Notes: a model not told the origin generated them from the letters alone. Shown: positions 1 through 9,138, counted from the stretch's first letter. The stretch: 51,016 nucleotides of DNA from an uncultured beta proteobacterium (GCA_903876715.1 CAIRBF010000015.1:1-51016), one strand, 5' to 3'. A program made the numbers and translations.

Positions 1-278
1 CTCACGAGCGTCACGCCGCCCGATGCGCTGCGGCTGCCCGACGGGTCCAGCACAACCGCGCCTTGACTTGCACCAGGAGACATGGTGCCGAAGCTCAGAC
101 CGGTGGTCGACACGATCTGAAGGCTGCGCACCAGTGTGGCTGACGCATTGACGTCGCCACTGGCTGATTGCGCCGACGCACCAGCGCAAGCCAGTACAAG
201 CGGCAAGGCAGCCAGCGCCGTCTGCCAGGCGGGCGCGTTCGTGCGACGTTGAACGAGGGAGGTGGCGATCGTGTTCAT
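1..278 (-). CDS. Exported DUF4402-like protein, 3' part missing
   Basis: The frame opens at ATG 278-276, with an AAAGGA ribosome site five bases upstream, and stays open to the window edge, so 92 residues are visible and the C-terminus is lost. Residues about 19-36 are a hydrophobic signal peptide ending AGASA before Q, so the product is exported. The mature part begins SASGDVNASATLVRSLQI and then shows LSFGTMSPG and SRSASGGVTLV, the spacing I associate with the start of DUF4402, a beta-rich surface or fimbria-like domain of unknown function. The domain call rests on memory of the family pattern. A type of pilin-like subunit is an alternative reading. No partner genes are visible because the neighbourhood lies outside the window. 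Confidence 0.7.
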   Translation of the reverse strand, partial: MNTIATSLVQRRTNAPAWQTALAALPLVLACAGASAQSASGDVNASATLVRSLQIVSTTGLSFGTMSPGASQGAVVLDPSGSRSASGGVTLV

Positions 279-489
279 CACAGTCCTTTCCGAAGATTAA
301 CCGGGAATTGCGGAGTTCATCGCCACGAGATGGTGGGAGATGACCCTCGCAGGACCAATTTCGTCCACTATCGCCGGAACTTGAGGGCTGAACACCCCTT
401 GTTCCCCATATTCACGCTCCATCAAGGTTGCATGGGGCATCGAGCAAGCCCGCAAACCCCGGGCTGCGCAACACAACGCAGACGTGACA

Positions 490-912
490 CTACGCGCGCG
501 CCGAGGCCGGCAGCCCGAAGACTCTGTCAAAGGCCCATGTGAAAACCATCGTGTAGAAAAAGAAGAAGGCCATCAGTCCCAGGTCGGCCAGAAACGCCTG
601 CCAAAGCGACACCTCCAACCACCACGCGATCAGCGGCACCAGCAGCACGACCAGACCGAGTTCGAACCCGGCGCTGTGCACCAGACGGCGCGCCAGCGAG
701 CGTCCCCTTGCGGGCTGCCGCTCCTCCCAGCGTTCGAAGATGGCGTTGTAGAGGTAATTCCAGGACAGGGCCACGGCCGAAGTTGCCAGGGTGAGCGTAA
801 ACGCCGTCAGGGGCGGACTGCCGAAGATCCAGGTCAGCGTCGGCGCAACGATGGCCACGGCGATGCCCTCGTAGAGCAGCGCCTGCAGCACGCGACGGCC
901 GCGCGGACTCAC
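490..912 (-). CDS. PACE-family (AceI-like) multidrug efflux transporter
   Basis: A 140-residue inner-membrane protein with four predicted helices in two paired halves, as in the bacterial transmembrane pair domain of PACE exporters, which pump biguanides and related cations out by proton exchange. Visible family signatures are LLYEG in helix 1, SWNYLYN and FERWE in the first half, and FTWAFDRVFG near the end. I start it at GTG 912-910 because this gives the usual family length, puts the conserved helix-1 glutamate at residue 15 as in AceI, and overlaps the stop of the upstream 72-residue gene as GTGA. The frame stays open upstream to 1011, but that extension is Arg-rich and unlike the family. 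It is the last gene of the macA-macB strand-wise cluster. Confidence 0.82.
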   Translation of the reverse strand: MSPRGRRVLQALLYEGIAVAIVAPTLTWIFGSPPLTAFTLTLATSAVALSWNYLYNAIFERWEERQPARGRSLARRLVHSAGFELGLVVLLVPLIAWWLEVSLWQAFLADLGLMAFFFFYTMVFTWAFDRVFGLPASARA

Positions 913-1127
913 GAAATGCCCCGCACCGAGCCGCGCCGCGCCTGGGCACGCCACCAAAGACCACCGCCGCAGGCTCCCAAGCCGATCACGCCGAGCGCGC
1001 CCCAAACCCAAGGCGACGCAGGGCTCGGCGCCGTGCGGTGCGCCACCAAGGTCTCGATCAGGAACAGCACACAGATCGCGGCCACGCCGAAGGCGATGCG
1101 GGAGCGGCGCAAGAGGTCGGGCTGCAT
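909..1127 (-). CDS. Small two-helix membrane protein coupled to the PACE gene
   Basis: A 72-residue product with two clear hydrophobic segments, about residues 11-28 (IAFGVAAICVLFLIETL) and 42-59 (VWGALGVIGLGACGGGLWW), and a basic C-terminal tail. I do not recognise a family. The case for a real gene is the layout: its TGA overlaps the GTG of the PACE transporter as GTGA, and its ATG lies only 26 bases after the stop of the MacB-type permease on the same strand. It may be an accessory or regulatory micro-protein of the exporter, but that is inference from position only. Confidence 0.55.
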   Translation of the reverse strand: MQPDLLRRSRIAFGVAAICVLFLIETLVAHRTAPSPASPWVWGALGVIGLGACGGGLWWRAQARRGSVRGIS

Positions 1128-1153
1128 GGGCGGCAGTCTAGTGCCCCGCAGGC

Positions 1154-2386
1154 CTACTCGTGCCGCAGCGCCTGGATGGGCAGCAGGCGCGAGGCGCGCC
1201 GCGCCGGGTACCAGCCGAAGAAGATGCCGACGAAGGCCGAGAAGCCCGCGGCTAGCGCGATCGAAGCCAGCGTCATGCTCACCTGCCAGCCTGCGAAGTA
1301 GGCCACGGCCCAGGTGGCGACCGCCCCCAGCACGACCCCGATCGCGCCCCCCACGAGGCTCAAGGTCACGGCCTCGATGAGGAACTGGGCGAGGATGTCG
1401 CGCCCGCGCGCTCCCACGGCCATGCGCAGCCCGATCTCGCGCGTGCGCTCAGTCACGCTGACGAGCATGATGTTCATGATGCCGATGCCGCCGATCACCA
1501 GACTGATGCCGGCCACGGCCGCCAACAGCAGCGTCATGACGCGGCTGGAGGCCTCCTGCGCCTGCAGGATCTCGGTCAGGTTGCGGATGGAGAACGGATC
1601 GTCCGCCCCGGGCTGGACCTTGAAGCGCTGGCGCAGCAGTTCGCGGATGTTGTCCTCCACCGCCTTCATGTCCTCGCCCTCGCGCACCTTGACGCTGATC
1701 GTGCCCACGCGCTTGAGCTTGCCACCCACGCCGCCCTGGATGCGATTGCGGTAGGTGCTGATGGGCACGACGACGACGTCGTCCTGGTCCTGCCCCATCG
1801 AGTTCTGGCCCTTCTTCTCGAGCAGCCCGATCACCGTCACCGGCACCTTGCGAACGCGGATCACCTGGTCCAGCGGGTCGGCATCACCGAAGAGCTCGCG
1901 CGCCACCGTCTGGCCGATGAGCGCGACCTTGGCCGAGCCCTGGATCTCGGCGCCGTCGAAAAGGCGCCCCGATGCGAGCGGCCACTCGCGGGCCTCCAGG
2001 TAATCATTCGTGGTGCCGAAGACGCTGGTGCTCCAGTTGGTGTTGCCGACCACGACCTGCGCCCCGGTGCGCAGGCTGGGCGCGGCCACCTGAACCTCGG
2101 GAATCTCCAGCGCGATCGCCTGGGCGTCCTCCTCGGTCAGCGCCTGACCGGTCTGGGCGCCCAGCCTCACCCCGCCGGCCGTCACGCCGCCGGGCAAGAC
2201 GAGCATGATGTTCGAGCCCAGGCCCTTCATCTGCGCCTGCACACGCTCGGTGGCGCCGCGACCCACGGCAATCATCGTGATGACCGCAGCCACGCCGATG
2301 ATGATGCCCAGCATCGTCAGTGCGCTGCGCAGGGCATTCGCGCCGAGCGCGCGCCAGGCGCTGCGCAGAGCGGCGAGCAGATTCAC
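1154..2386 (-). CDS. MacB-type ABC transporter permease (FtsX-like)
   Basis: A 410-residue inner-membrane permease of the MacB/FtsX/LolC superfamily. It has a first helix at about residues 22-42 ([18 protein letters not shown]), a long periplasmic domain ([21 protein letters not shown] onward), and three C-terminal helices ending in the [19 protein letters not shown] tail typical of the family. In canonical MacB this permease is fused behind an ATPase; here the ATPase is the separate gene just upstream. The GTG start at 2386-2384 overlaps the ATPase stop as GTGA, implying coupled translation. With the MacA-like adaptor at 3158-5416 and an outer-membrane channel encoded elsewhere it would form a tripartite exporter powered by ATP. 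Substrate (macrolide, peptide, siderophore or other) cannot be read from the sequence. Confidence 0.88.
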   Translation of the reverse strand: MNLLAALRSAWRALGANALRSALTMLGIIIGVAAVITMIAVGRGATERVQAQMKGLGSNIMLVLPGGVTAGGVRLGAQTGQALTEEDAQAIALEIPEVQVAAPSLRTGAQVVVGNTNWSTSVFGTTNDYLEAREWPLASGRLFDGAEIQGSAKVALIGQTVARELFGDADPLDQVIRVRKVPVTVIGLLEKKGQNSMGQDQDDVVVVPISTYRNRIQGGVGGKLKRVGTISVKVREGEDMKAVEDNIRELLRQRFKVQPGADDPFSIRNLTEILQAQEASSRVMTLLLAAVAGISLVIGGIGIMNIMLVSVTERTREIGLRMAVGARGRDILAQFLIEAVTLSLVGGAIGVVLGAVATWAVAYFAGWQVSMTLASIALAAGFSAFVGIFFGWYPARRASRLLPIQALRHE

Positions 2387-3141
2387 GCGGTGGCCTCCGA
2401 CGAGGGCATGCCACTGCCGGCGGCTGGTGGCAAGCCCGCTGCGGCGGCGGCACCGCGCGGCGGCTGGCGTGTGTCCTCGACGACGAGTCCATCGCGAAAG
2501 ACGATGCGCCGACCGGCCCAGGCGGCAATGTCGTGTTCGTGCGTGACGAGCACGACCGTCAGGCCCTGGACATTCAGCCCGGCCAGCAGGCGCATGATGT
2601 CTTCGCTGGTCTGGGTGTCCAACGCGCCCGTGGGCTCGTCGGCGAGGATCAGTTGCGGCTCGTTGACAAGGGCGCGCGCGATGGCCACACGCTGCTGCTG
2701 GCCTCCGGAGAGCTCTGCCGGGGTGTGCGAGGCACGCTGGGCCAGGCCGACCTTTTCCAGCGCGGCGAGCGCACGGCGCCGCCGGTCGGCCGCGCGCACG
2801 CCGGCGTAGACCATAGGCAATTCGACATTCTCGAGCGCGCTCGTGCGCGGCAGCAGGTTGAACTGCTGGAACACGAAGCCGATGTGCCGATTGCGAATGG
2901 CGGCGAGCTGGTCCGGCGCCATCGTCTCCGCCGCCTCGCCAGCCAGCCGGTACTCCCCGCTCGTGGGCTGGTCCAGGCAACCGAGGATGTTCATGAGCGT
3001 GGATTTGCCCGACCCCGAAGCCCCCATGATGGCAACGAACTCGCCCGCGGCGATATCGAGCGAGACCCCGCGCAGCGCATGCACGGTCTGGTCGCCCATG
3101 GCGTAGACCTTGGTGAGTTCGCGCGCCTCGATCAGAGCCAT
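2383..3141 (-). CDS. MacB/LolD-type ABC transporter ATP-binding protein
   Basis: A 252-residue cytoplasmic ATPase. Walker A is GASGSGKST (about residues 40-48), the Q-loop lies in [11 protein letters not shown], the signature is LSGGQQQR, Walker B is [12 protein letters not shown], and the switch histidine sits in LVTHEHD. These are the features of the LolD/MacB N-terminal class. The last 30 residues are an Ala/Gly/Pro-rich tail not needed for the fold. The gene begins 16 bases after the adaptor stop and overlaps the permease start by four bases, so adaptor, ATPase and permease form one transcription unit read on the minus strand. Confidence 0.9.
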   Translation of the reverse strand: MALIEARELTKVYAMGDQTVHALRGVSLDIAAGEFVAIMGASGSGKSTLMNILGCLDQPTSGEYRLAGEAAETMAPDQLAAIRNRHIGFVFQQFNLLPRTSALENVELPMVYAGVRAADRRRRALAALEKVGLAQRASHTPAELSGGQQQRVAIARALVNEPQLILADEPTGALDTQTSEDIMRLLAGLNVQGLTVVLVTHEHDIAAWAGRRIVFRDGLVVEDTRQPPRGAAAAAGLPPAAGSGMPSSEATA

Positions 3142-3157
3142 GGCGTGGCAGGTCCGT

Positions 3158-5416
3158 TCAGAACGGCAGACGTGGACCGGCGCTCGGGCGTTGCGCCGCC
3201 GCCCCGGCGCCGCCGATCACACCGGTGATCACCGTGGCTCCCTCCTTGACGACCTGCGCCCAGGGCGACTCCGATGGCACGATCAGCTCGGTCATCGTGC
3301 CGTCGGTGATGCCCAGGCGAACGTTGTAGGCACGCGGCTTGCCATCGTCACCGAGCAGGTGGATGCGCCCGCGGGTGGTCTGCCGCGACGCGCCCTCGGC
3401 CAACAGAGTGGCATAGCGCCCCCGCTGCGCCGGGTTCAGAAGCGCAGCGATGCCAGCGCGGATGTCGGCCGAGATGCGCTCGCGCGCCTTGGGGCGCTCC
3501 TCGGGCGGCAGGTCGCGCAAGGCCATGAAGCGCGGACGCGACGCCTCGTACAGCGCGTCGAGCTTCGCGGCCTGGGCCGCGTCCATCCTCAACTCGGCCA
3601 CGAGTCGGTTGCGCGTCTCGACCTGCGGCCCGCTGCCCGCCAGCGGCGGCGCGACGCCGCCTGGGGGAACGGGGATTTCAGTCCCGCCGGACGGGACTGC
3701 GGCCATCGCGCCAGCCTGCGCAGCCGCAGCTGCAGTCGCGGCAGTGGCCGCAGGGCTCGTCAGGGCCGACGGATCCGCCCTTGACTTGCCCGGCACATCC
3801 CGACTGCCCGAAGCGCCGGCCGGGTTGATGGCAGCGCGAGGCGTCTCGGTCGTGACGCCCGGGCGCGCACCCGCGCCTGCGGCAGCCTCAGGGCGGCCCG
3901 GCGCAGGCGCGACGCCGCCCCCGGGCGCCCCTGCATTCGGCGGCGGGGCCATGCCGGCCCCACCCGGGCGCGCCGCGACGGCCTGCGCCTGCAGTTCGGC
4001 ATAGCGCCGTTGCTGCCCGGCGTCGAGCAGCGCCGAGATGCGCTGCCGCATCTCGGCCTGCAGCCGGTCGCGCGCAGCAGCGCGCTGCTCCTCAGGCAGG
4101 TCGCGCAGGACACCGAAGCGCGGGCGCATCTCGGCCAGCACCCCATCGAGGCGCGCCTGCTGATCAGCGTTGAGCTGCAACTCGGCGGTCAGACGCTCGC
4201 GCAAGTTGGCCATTCCGCCGCCAGGAGCCGGCTGGGCCTGGGCCTGGGGCAGCCACTGCCAGGACGAGGTGCGCTCCGCTCCCTTCGCGCCCTCGCCAGA
4301 GCCGGCCGGCCCGGACGCCGCAGGCGCGGCGGGCTCGACTCCGGCGATCCGCACCCGCAGCGCTGCGTTCGGGACCTTCAACACGCTTTCGCGCTGCTCG
4401 GTGACGACGCGCACGTTGGCCGTCATCCCTGGCAGCAGCCGCCCGCCGATGTTGGCGAACTGCACCACCGCCACATAGGTGACGACATTGGCCACCGTCT
4501 GCGCGGCCTTGCGCACCTGCGTGACCGCGCCCTCGAAGGTTTGGCCCGGGAAAGCGTCGACCGTGAAACTGGCGCGCATGCCGGCGCGGATACGGCCTAC
4601 ATCGCTCTCGTCGATGCTGGCGTCGACCTGCATGTCGGTCAGGTTCCGGGCAATGACGAAGAGCTCCGGCGCCTGCAGGCTCGCCGCCACCGTCTGGCCG
4701 CGCTCGACGGCGCGCTTGATCACGATGCCATCCACCGGCGAGGTGATGCGTGTGCGCGAGAGGTCGACGCGGGCCTGCGACAGCTGGGCCTCGCGCTGCG
4801 CCACGATGGCACGCGCACTCTGCACCTGGGCCTCGGAGACACCGACCTGCGCCTGGGCCGACTTCACCAGCTCGGCCGTGGTGTTGACGAGCGCGCGCGC
4901 ACGGTCGGCCTCGATCTGGGCGATGAACTGGCGCTCGACCAGGCTCTGCTTGCGGTCGAGGTCTCGCTGCGCCTCGGTGGCGTCGACCTGGGAACGCGAC
5001 AGGGCGGCGCGGCTGGCCAGCAGGCTGGCCTGAGCCGTCAGCACACTGGCGCGCGCTGCATCCACGTCGGCCTGCGCCTGGCGCACGCGGTACTCGAAGG
5101 TCTCCGGGTCGATCTGGGCGATCAGCTGGCCGGCACGGACTTCGGAGTTGAAGTCGACAAGGAGATCCCTGATCTGGCCCGAGACTTGGGTGCCCACCGA
5201 AATCTGGGTGACCGGGTTGACCGCGCCGCTGGCCGAGACGGTGGCGGCCAGCGGACCGCGCTCGATCTTCGCGGTGCGGTACTGAGCCGCCGCAGTGTCA
5301 TCGCGCTGCAGCCACCACCACGCCGCGCCGGCCCCGATGAACACAAACAGCAGGAACCACAGCGCCAGGCGACGCCAGTTCGGCCTCAATCGGGCAGGGA
5401 AGGTCGGCATCTTCAT
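3158..5416 (-). CDS. MacA-like periplasmic adaptor with a large helical insertion
   Basis: A 752-residue membrane-fusion protein, about twice the usual 370-400. Residues 18-36 form an N-terminal membrane anchor; 45-110 a beta-barrel/lipoyl half (GAVNPVTQISVGTQVSGQI); 110-220 the long alpha-hairpin coiled coil; 221-350 the second lipoyl half and beta-barrel (SPVDGIVIKRAVERGQTV); and 682-735 the membrane-proximal end. Between them, residues about 360-680 are an insertion holding two similar segments (404-476 and 600-672), each with the course RL..EL..(N/D)..Q..(K/R)LD, RPRF..LRDLP.E.R..AR, and ALL...Q..RYA.L. These resemble the LTXXQ helices of CpxP/Spy/ZraP-type periplasmic proteins. An Ala/Pro/Gly-rich linker joins them. 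The adaptor would connect the MacB-type permease to an outer-membrane channel; the insertion may sense or buffer something in the periplasm, which is inference. Confidence 0.88.
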   Translation of the reverse strand: MKMPTFPARLRPNWRRLALWFLLFVFIGAGAAWWWLQRDDTAAAQYRTAKIERGPLAATVSASGAVNPVTQISVGTQVSGQIRDLLVDFNSEVRAGQLIAQIDPETFEYRVRQAQADVDAARASVLTAQASLLASRAALSRSQVDATEAQRDLDRKQSLVERQFIAQIEADRARALVNTTAELVKSAQAQVGVSEAQVQSARAIVAQREAQLSQARVDLSRTRITSPVDGIVIKRAVERGQTVAASLQAPELFVIARNLTDMQVDASIDESDVGRIRAGMRASFTVDAFPGQTFEGAVTQVRKAAQTVANVVTYVAVVQFANIGGRLLPGMTANVRVVTEQRESVLKVPNAALRVRIAGVEPAAPAASGPAGSGEGAKGAERTSSWQWLPQAQAQPAPGGGMANLRERLTAELQLNADQQARLDGVLAEMRPRFGVLRDLPEEQRAAARDRLQAEMRQRISALLDAGQQRRYAELQAQAVAARPGGAGMAPPPNAGAPGGGVAPAPGRPEAAAGAGARPGVTTETPRAAINPAGASGSRDVPGKSRADPSALTSPAATAATAAAAAQAGAMAAVPSGGTEIPVPPGGVAPPLAGSGPQVETRNRLVAELRMDAAQAAKLDALYEASRPRFMALRDLPPEERPKARERISADIRAGIAALLNPAQRGRYATLLAEGASRQTTRGRIHLLGDDGKPRAYNVRLGITDGTMTELIVPSESPWAQVVKEGATVITGVIGGAGAAAQRPSAGPRLPF

Positions 5417-5457
5417 GGGCAGCGCTTCCGCAGAGGACGGTCACAGGGCCAGCGCAG

Positions 5458-5473
5458 GCGGCGATCGCCGCCA
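5458..5473. promoter_or_regulatory. 16-bp perfect palindrome upstream of the MacA-like gene
   Basis: GGCGGCGATCGCCGCC is perfectly self-complementary and lies about 42 bases before the MacA-like ATG, inside the 169-base gap behind livF. Its position fits an operator for the efflux operon, but short GC palindromes with GCGATCGC also occur by chance in such DNA, and no regulator gene is adjacent. Confidence 0.25.
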
Positions 5474-5585
5474 AACGCTGCGAAGTACGTCCAGTCTATC
5501 GACCCGCAACCATGCCGGGAGTGAAGTAATGCAAAGGCGCACGCCCTGATCCTCGCCGCCGCAGGGCGGCCTGCGGGCAGCGCAC

Positions 5586-6299
5586 CTATTCGCCCAGATA
5601 GGCTGCGCGCACGCGCGGGTCGCTCAACAAAGCCCTGCCGTCGCCCGCCATCGTGATCTCGCCCGAATCCATCACGTAGCCGCGGTCTGCCAGCACGAGC
5701 GCGCGGCTTGCGTTCTGCTCGACCAGCAGCACGGTCGTGCCACGGGCGTGGATATCGGCCACGACTTCGAAGATCTTGTCAACCATGATCGGCGAAAGGC
5801 CCATCGAGGGCTCGTCCATCAGCAGCACCTTGGGCCGGGCCATCAGCGCCCGCCCCATGGCCAGCATCTGCTGCTCACCGCCAGACATCGTGCCGGCAAG
5901 CTGCCGCGCGCGCTCCTTCAGGCGCGGGAAGATGCCGAAGACCTTGTCGATATCGGCATCGACCTCACCGTCGGAGCGTACGAAAGCACCCATCTGGAGG
6001 TTCTCGACGATGGTCATGCGTGTGAAGGTACCGCGTCCCTCGGGCACCATCACCAGGCCCTGGCGCACCAGATCCCAGGCGCCCTGGCCACGGATGCTGC
6101 GACCGAGGTAGCGGATCTCCCCCTCGGCCACGGGCTGAACGCCGGTGACGGCCTTGAGCGTGGTCGTCTTGCCCGCGCCGTTGGCCCCGATCAGGCTGAC
6201 AAGTTCGCCCTCGCCGACGTGAAAGCTCACGCCCTTGACGGCCTGGATGCCGCCATAGGCCACCTTCAAACCCTGCACCTCGAGCAGCGGTGTGGTCAT
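5586..6299 (-). CDS. livF: Branched-chain amino acid ABC transporter ATPase LivF
   Basis: A 237-residue cytoplasmic ATPase, normal length for LivF. Walker A is GANGAGKTT, the signature MSGGEQQMLAMGRAL, and Walker B VLLMDEPSMGLSP; the last is characteristic of LivF as opposed to LivG. The ATG at 6299-6297 is chosen because MTTPLLEVQGLKVAYGG is the normal N-terminus, although the frame is open further upstream. It lies 20 bases after livG and closes the livHMGF run. With LivG it powers uptake of leucine/isoleucine/valine or related amides through LivHM. Confidence 0.93.
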   Translation of the reverse strand: MTTPLLEVQGLKVAYGGIQAVKGVSFHVGEGELVSLIGANGAGKTTTLKAVTGVQPVAEGEIRYLGRSIRGQGAWDLVRQGLVMVPEGRGTFTRMTIVENLQMGAFVRSDGEVDADIDKVFGIFPRLKERARQLAGTMSGGEQQMLAMGRALMARPKVLLMDEPSMGLSPIMVDKIFEVVADIHARGTTVLLVEQNASRALVLADRGYVMDSGEITMAGDGRALLSDPRVRAAYLGE

Positions 6300-6319
6300 C
6301 GTGCTGTCCTTCCGCGCTC

Positions 6320-7099
6320 TCAATGCGCCTGGTGCCCGGCACCGAGGTAGGCCTCGATCACCTTCGCGTCGCGCTGCACCTCCGCCGGCGTGCCTTCGGC
6401 GATCTGCTTGACGTAGTCCAGCACCGTGACGCGGTCGCACAGGCCCATCACGAGCTTGACGTCGTGCTCGATCAGCAGGATGGTGCGGCCATCACGGCGG
6501 ATGCGGTCGATCAGTTCGCGCAGCACGACCTTCTCGGTCGCGTTCATGCCGGCTGCCGGCTCGTCCAGCGCGATCAGCTTCGGGTCGGTGGCCAGCGCGC
6601 GCGCAATCTCCAGGCGGCGCTGGTCGCCATAGCTGAGAGTGCGCGCGCGGTAGTCGGCATAGCGGCCGATGCCCACGTAGTCGAGCAGTTCGCGCGCGCG
6701 CTCCGCAATCTCGCGTTCCTCGCGCCGGAAGCCTGCGGTGCGAAAGATCGCGCCGAAGACGCCCGAGCCCGTGCGCACGTGCCGCCCGACCATCACGTTC
6801 TCGAGCGCCGTCATCTCGGCGAACAGGCGGATGTTCTGGAATGTGCGGGCGATGCCGGCCTCGGCCACCTGGTGCACCGCCTGCGGCCGGTAGGAAGCGC
6901 CGCCGAGCGAGAAACTGCCGGAGTCCGGCGTGTACAAGCCAGTGATGACGTTGAAGAAGGTCGTCTTGCCGGCGCCGTTGGGCCCGATCAAGCCGTAGAT
7001 CTGCCCGGGCTCGATGCTCACGCCCACATCGCTGAGAGCCTGCAGGCCGCCGAAGCGCTTGGACACGCCGCGGACTTCGAGTACGGAAGTGCTGCTCAT
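6320..7099 (-). CDS. livG: Branched-chain amino acid ABC transporter ATPase LivG
   Basis: A 259-residue ATPase. Walker A is GPNGAGKTT, the signature LSYGDQRRLEIARAL, Walker B LIALDEPAAGMN, and the switch region LIEHDVKLVMGLCDRV. The AGMNATE stretch and the length are typical of LivG. The start ATG 7099-7097 has a strong AGGAGG ribosome site about seven bases upstream, which decides it over the open frame further 5'. The gene follows livM by 17 bases. Confidence 0.93.
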   Translation of the reverse strand: MSSTSVLEVRGVSKRFGGLQALSDVGVSIEPGQIYGLIGPNGAGKTTFFNVITGLYTPDSGSFSLGGASYRPQAVHQVAEAGIARTFQNIRLFAEMTALENVMVGRHVRTGSGVFGAIFRTAGFRREEREIAERARELLDYVGIGRYADYRARTLSYGDQRRLEIARALATDPKLIALDEPAAGMNATEKVVLRELIDRIRRDGRTILLIEHDVKLVMGLCDRVTVLDYVKQIAEGTPAEVQRDAKVIEAYLGAGHQAH

Positions 7100-7116
7100 G
7101 GTCTGCCCTCCTGTGC

Positions 7117-8199
7117 TCAGCGACCTCTTGCCGGCGCGGCCTTGCCGTGCTCGGGCGAGGGCCACAGCCCGCGCGGGCGCAGCAGCATGATCGAGATCAT
7201 CGCCAGCGCGATCAGCAGTTGGCGCAGGATCGCGGCGTCCAGCCGCCCACCCGTGAGTTGCTGCAGCGGCCCGGCGACGTAGCGCAGCACCTCGGGCAGC
7301 GCGGCCAGCAGCACCGCGCCGAGGATCACGCCGGGAATGTGGCCCAGCCCCCCCAGCACGACCATCGCGACGATCATCACGCTTTCCATCAAGCTGAAGG
7401 ACTCGGGCGACACGAAGCCCTGGAAGGCCGCGAACATCGAGCCCGAGACACCGCCGAAGGTGGCGCCCATCGCGAAGGCCAGCAACTTCATGTTGCGGGT
7501 GTTGATGCCCATGGCCTTGGCGGCGATCTCGTCCTCGCGGATCGCCATCCAGGCCCGGCCGATGCGCGACAGCTCCAGGCGGTGGCAGATGACGACGCTG
7601 AAGACGACCAGCACGAGGAACAGGTAGTAGTACAGCGTGACCGAGGGGATGCGAAAGTCACCAATCGTCAGCGCCTTGCCGAAATCGAAGCCGAACAGCC
7701 TCATCGAGTCGATGCGGTCCAGGCCCCGCGGGCCATTCGTGATGTTGACCGGGTGCTCGAGGTTGTTCATGAACACACGGATGATCTCGCCGAAGCCCAG
7801 CGTCACGATGGCGAGGTAGTCGCCACGCAGCTTCAGCGTCGGCGCGCCCAGCAGCGCGCCTGCCATCGCTGCCAGCAGGGCTGCCAGCGGGACCACCAGC
7901 CAGATCGGCGTGTGCAACCCGTTGGGCAAGACGCGGGCGATCGACTCGAAGGTCTCGAACAGGTGTGGCGAGGCCAGCAGGGCGTACATGTAGGCGCCCA
8001 CCGCGTAGAAGGCGACAAAACCCAGGTCGAGCAGCCCCGCGTAGCCGACGACGATGTTCAGGCCCAGCGCCAGCAGCACGTACAACAACGCCGTCGCCAT
8101 GATGCGCACCCAGCCCTGGCCGAACTGCTGGGCCACCAGCGGCAGCGCGATCAGCGCCAGCGCCGCCAACAGGAAGACGATGAGCTTGTTCGACTTCAT
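7117..8199 (-). CDS. livM: Branched-chain amino acid ABC transporter permease LivM
   Basis: A 360-residue multi-helix inner-membrane permease. It shows the LivM core GLNIVVGYAGLLDLGFVAFYAVGAY in three-helix order, the substrate-path segment LRGDYLAIVTLGFGEIIRV, and the cytoplasmic coupling stretch SRIGRAWMAIREDEIAAKAMGIN that docks on the ATPases. The N-terminus MKSNKLIVFLL begins a first helix. It lies 15 bases after livH. No frameshift or truncation is seen. Confidence 0.93.
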   Translation of the reverse strand: MKSNKLIVFLLAALALIALPLVAQQFGQGWVRIMATALLYVLLALGLNIVVGYAGLLDLGFVAFYAVGAYMYALLASPHLFETFESIARVLPNGLHTPIWLVVPLAALLAAMAGALLGAPTLKLRGDYLAIVTLGFGEIIRVFMNNLEHPVNITNGPRGLDRIDSMRLFGFDFGKALTIGDFRIPSVTLYYYLFLVLVVFSVVICHRLELSRIGRAWMAIREDEIAAKAMGINTRNMKLLAFAMGATFGGVSGSMFAAFQGFVSPESFSLMESVMIVAMVVLGGLGHIPGVILGAVLLAALPEVLRYVAGPLQQLTGGRLDAAILRQLLIALAMISIMLLRPRGLWPSPEHGKAAPARGR

Positions 8200-8214
8200 G
8201 CAGGCTCCCCTTCC

Positions 8215-9138
8215 TCAAGCTCGGTCGGCGACGCGTTCGCCCAGCAGGCCGGACGGCCGAAGAGTCAGCACCAGGATCAGCGCGACGAAGGCGAAGATGT
8301 CCGCGTAGTGGCTGCCGAGCATGCCGCCGGTCAGGTCACCGAGGTAGCCTGCGCCGATGGCTTCGATCAGGCCGAGCAACACGCCGCCGACCATGGCGCC
8401 CGTCAGGTTGCCGATGCCACCGAGCACGGCGGCCGTGAAAGCCTTCAGCCCGGGAAGGAAACCCATCGAATGCTGCACCGTGCCGTAGTTGGCGGCCCAC
8501 ATCACGCCCGCCACGGCAGCAAGCGCGGCACCGATGACGAAGGTGGCCGAGATCACCATGTCGGGACGCACCCCCATCAGCGCTGCCACGCGGGGGTTCT
8601 CTGCCGTCGCGCGCATCGCCCGGCCGAGCTTGGTGCGGTTGACCAGCCACAGCAAGCTCAGCAGGATCACGACCGTCGTGACGAGGATCACGATCTGCAC
8701 CACGCTGATCACGGGCCCGCCGAGGTTGATCGGGTCGCTGGGCAGCAGGATCGGGTAGGGCTTGGGGTTGGGCTTCCAGACGATCATCGCCAGCGTCTGC
8801 AGCAGCAGGCTCATGCCCATGGCCGTGATCAGCGGCGCCAACCGCGGCGCGTTGCGAAGGGGCCGGTAGGCGACCTTCTCGATCGTGAAGTTCAGCACGC
8901 AGCACACGACGATGGCGCACACCAGCGACACCAGCAGCAGCACCCAACCCGGCAGGCCGCTGCCGGCCATGAACGAGACCACGGTCCAACTCGTCAGCGC
9001 CCCCACCATCAGCACCTCGCCGTGGGCGAAGTTGATCAGGTTGATGATGCCGTACACCATCGTGTAGCCCAGGGCCACGAGCGCGTACATGCTGCCCAGC
9101 ACCAGGCCGTTGATGATCTGCTGGAAGAAGATGTCCAT
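8215..9138 (-). CDS. livH: Branched-chain amino acid ABC transporter permease LivH
   Basis: A 307-residue permease with the diagnostic opening MDIFFQQIINGLVLGSMYAL and GYTMVYGIINLINFAHGE, and the coupling stretch RTKLGRAMRATAENPRVAALMGV. The ATG at 9138-9136 is fixed by that opening; the frame continues upstream but without homology. It is the first gene of the liv run. No periplasmic binding protein gene (livK/livJ type) lies on either side, so the receptor must be encoded elsewhere. A TAGAAT-like -10 on the minus strand at 9247-9252 could belong to its promoter, without a convincing -35. Confidence 0.93.
   Translation of the reverse strand: MDIFFQQIINGLVLGSMYALVALGYTMVYGIINLINFAHGEVLMVGALTSWTVVSFMAGSGLPGWVLLLVSLVCAIVVCCVLNFTIEKVAYRPLRNAPRLAPLITAMGMSLLLQTLAMIVWKPNPKPYPILLPSDPINLGGPVISVVQIVILVTTVVILLSLLWLVNRTKLGRAMRATAENPRVAALMGVRPDMVISATFVIGAALAAVAGVMWAANYGTVQHSMGFLPGLKAFTAAVLGGIGNLTGAMVGGVLLGLIEAIGAGYLGDLTGGMLGSHYADIFAFVALILVLTLRPSGLLGERVADRA

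Noticed and set aside
441-466. Hairpin AGCCCG/CGGGCT after the PACE gene as a terminator
   Set aside because: Only six pairs and no T-run on the relevant strand; too weak to call.
2387-2980. Extension of the MacB-type permease frame upstream of GTG 2386
   Set aside because: It runs through the ATPase gene in another frame and is Arg/Ala-rich without homology; it is not a fused ATPase-permease.
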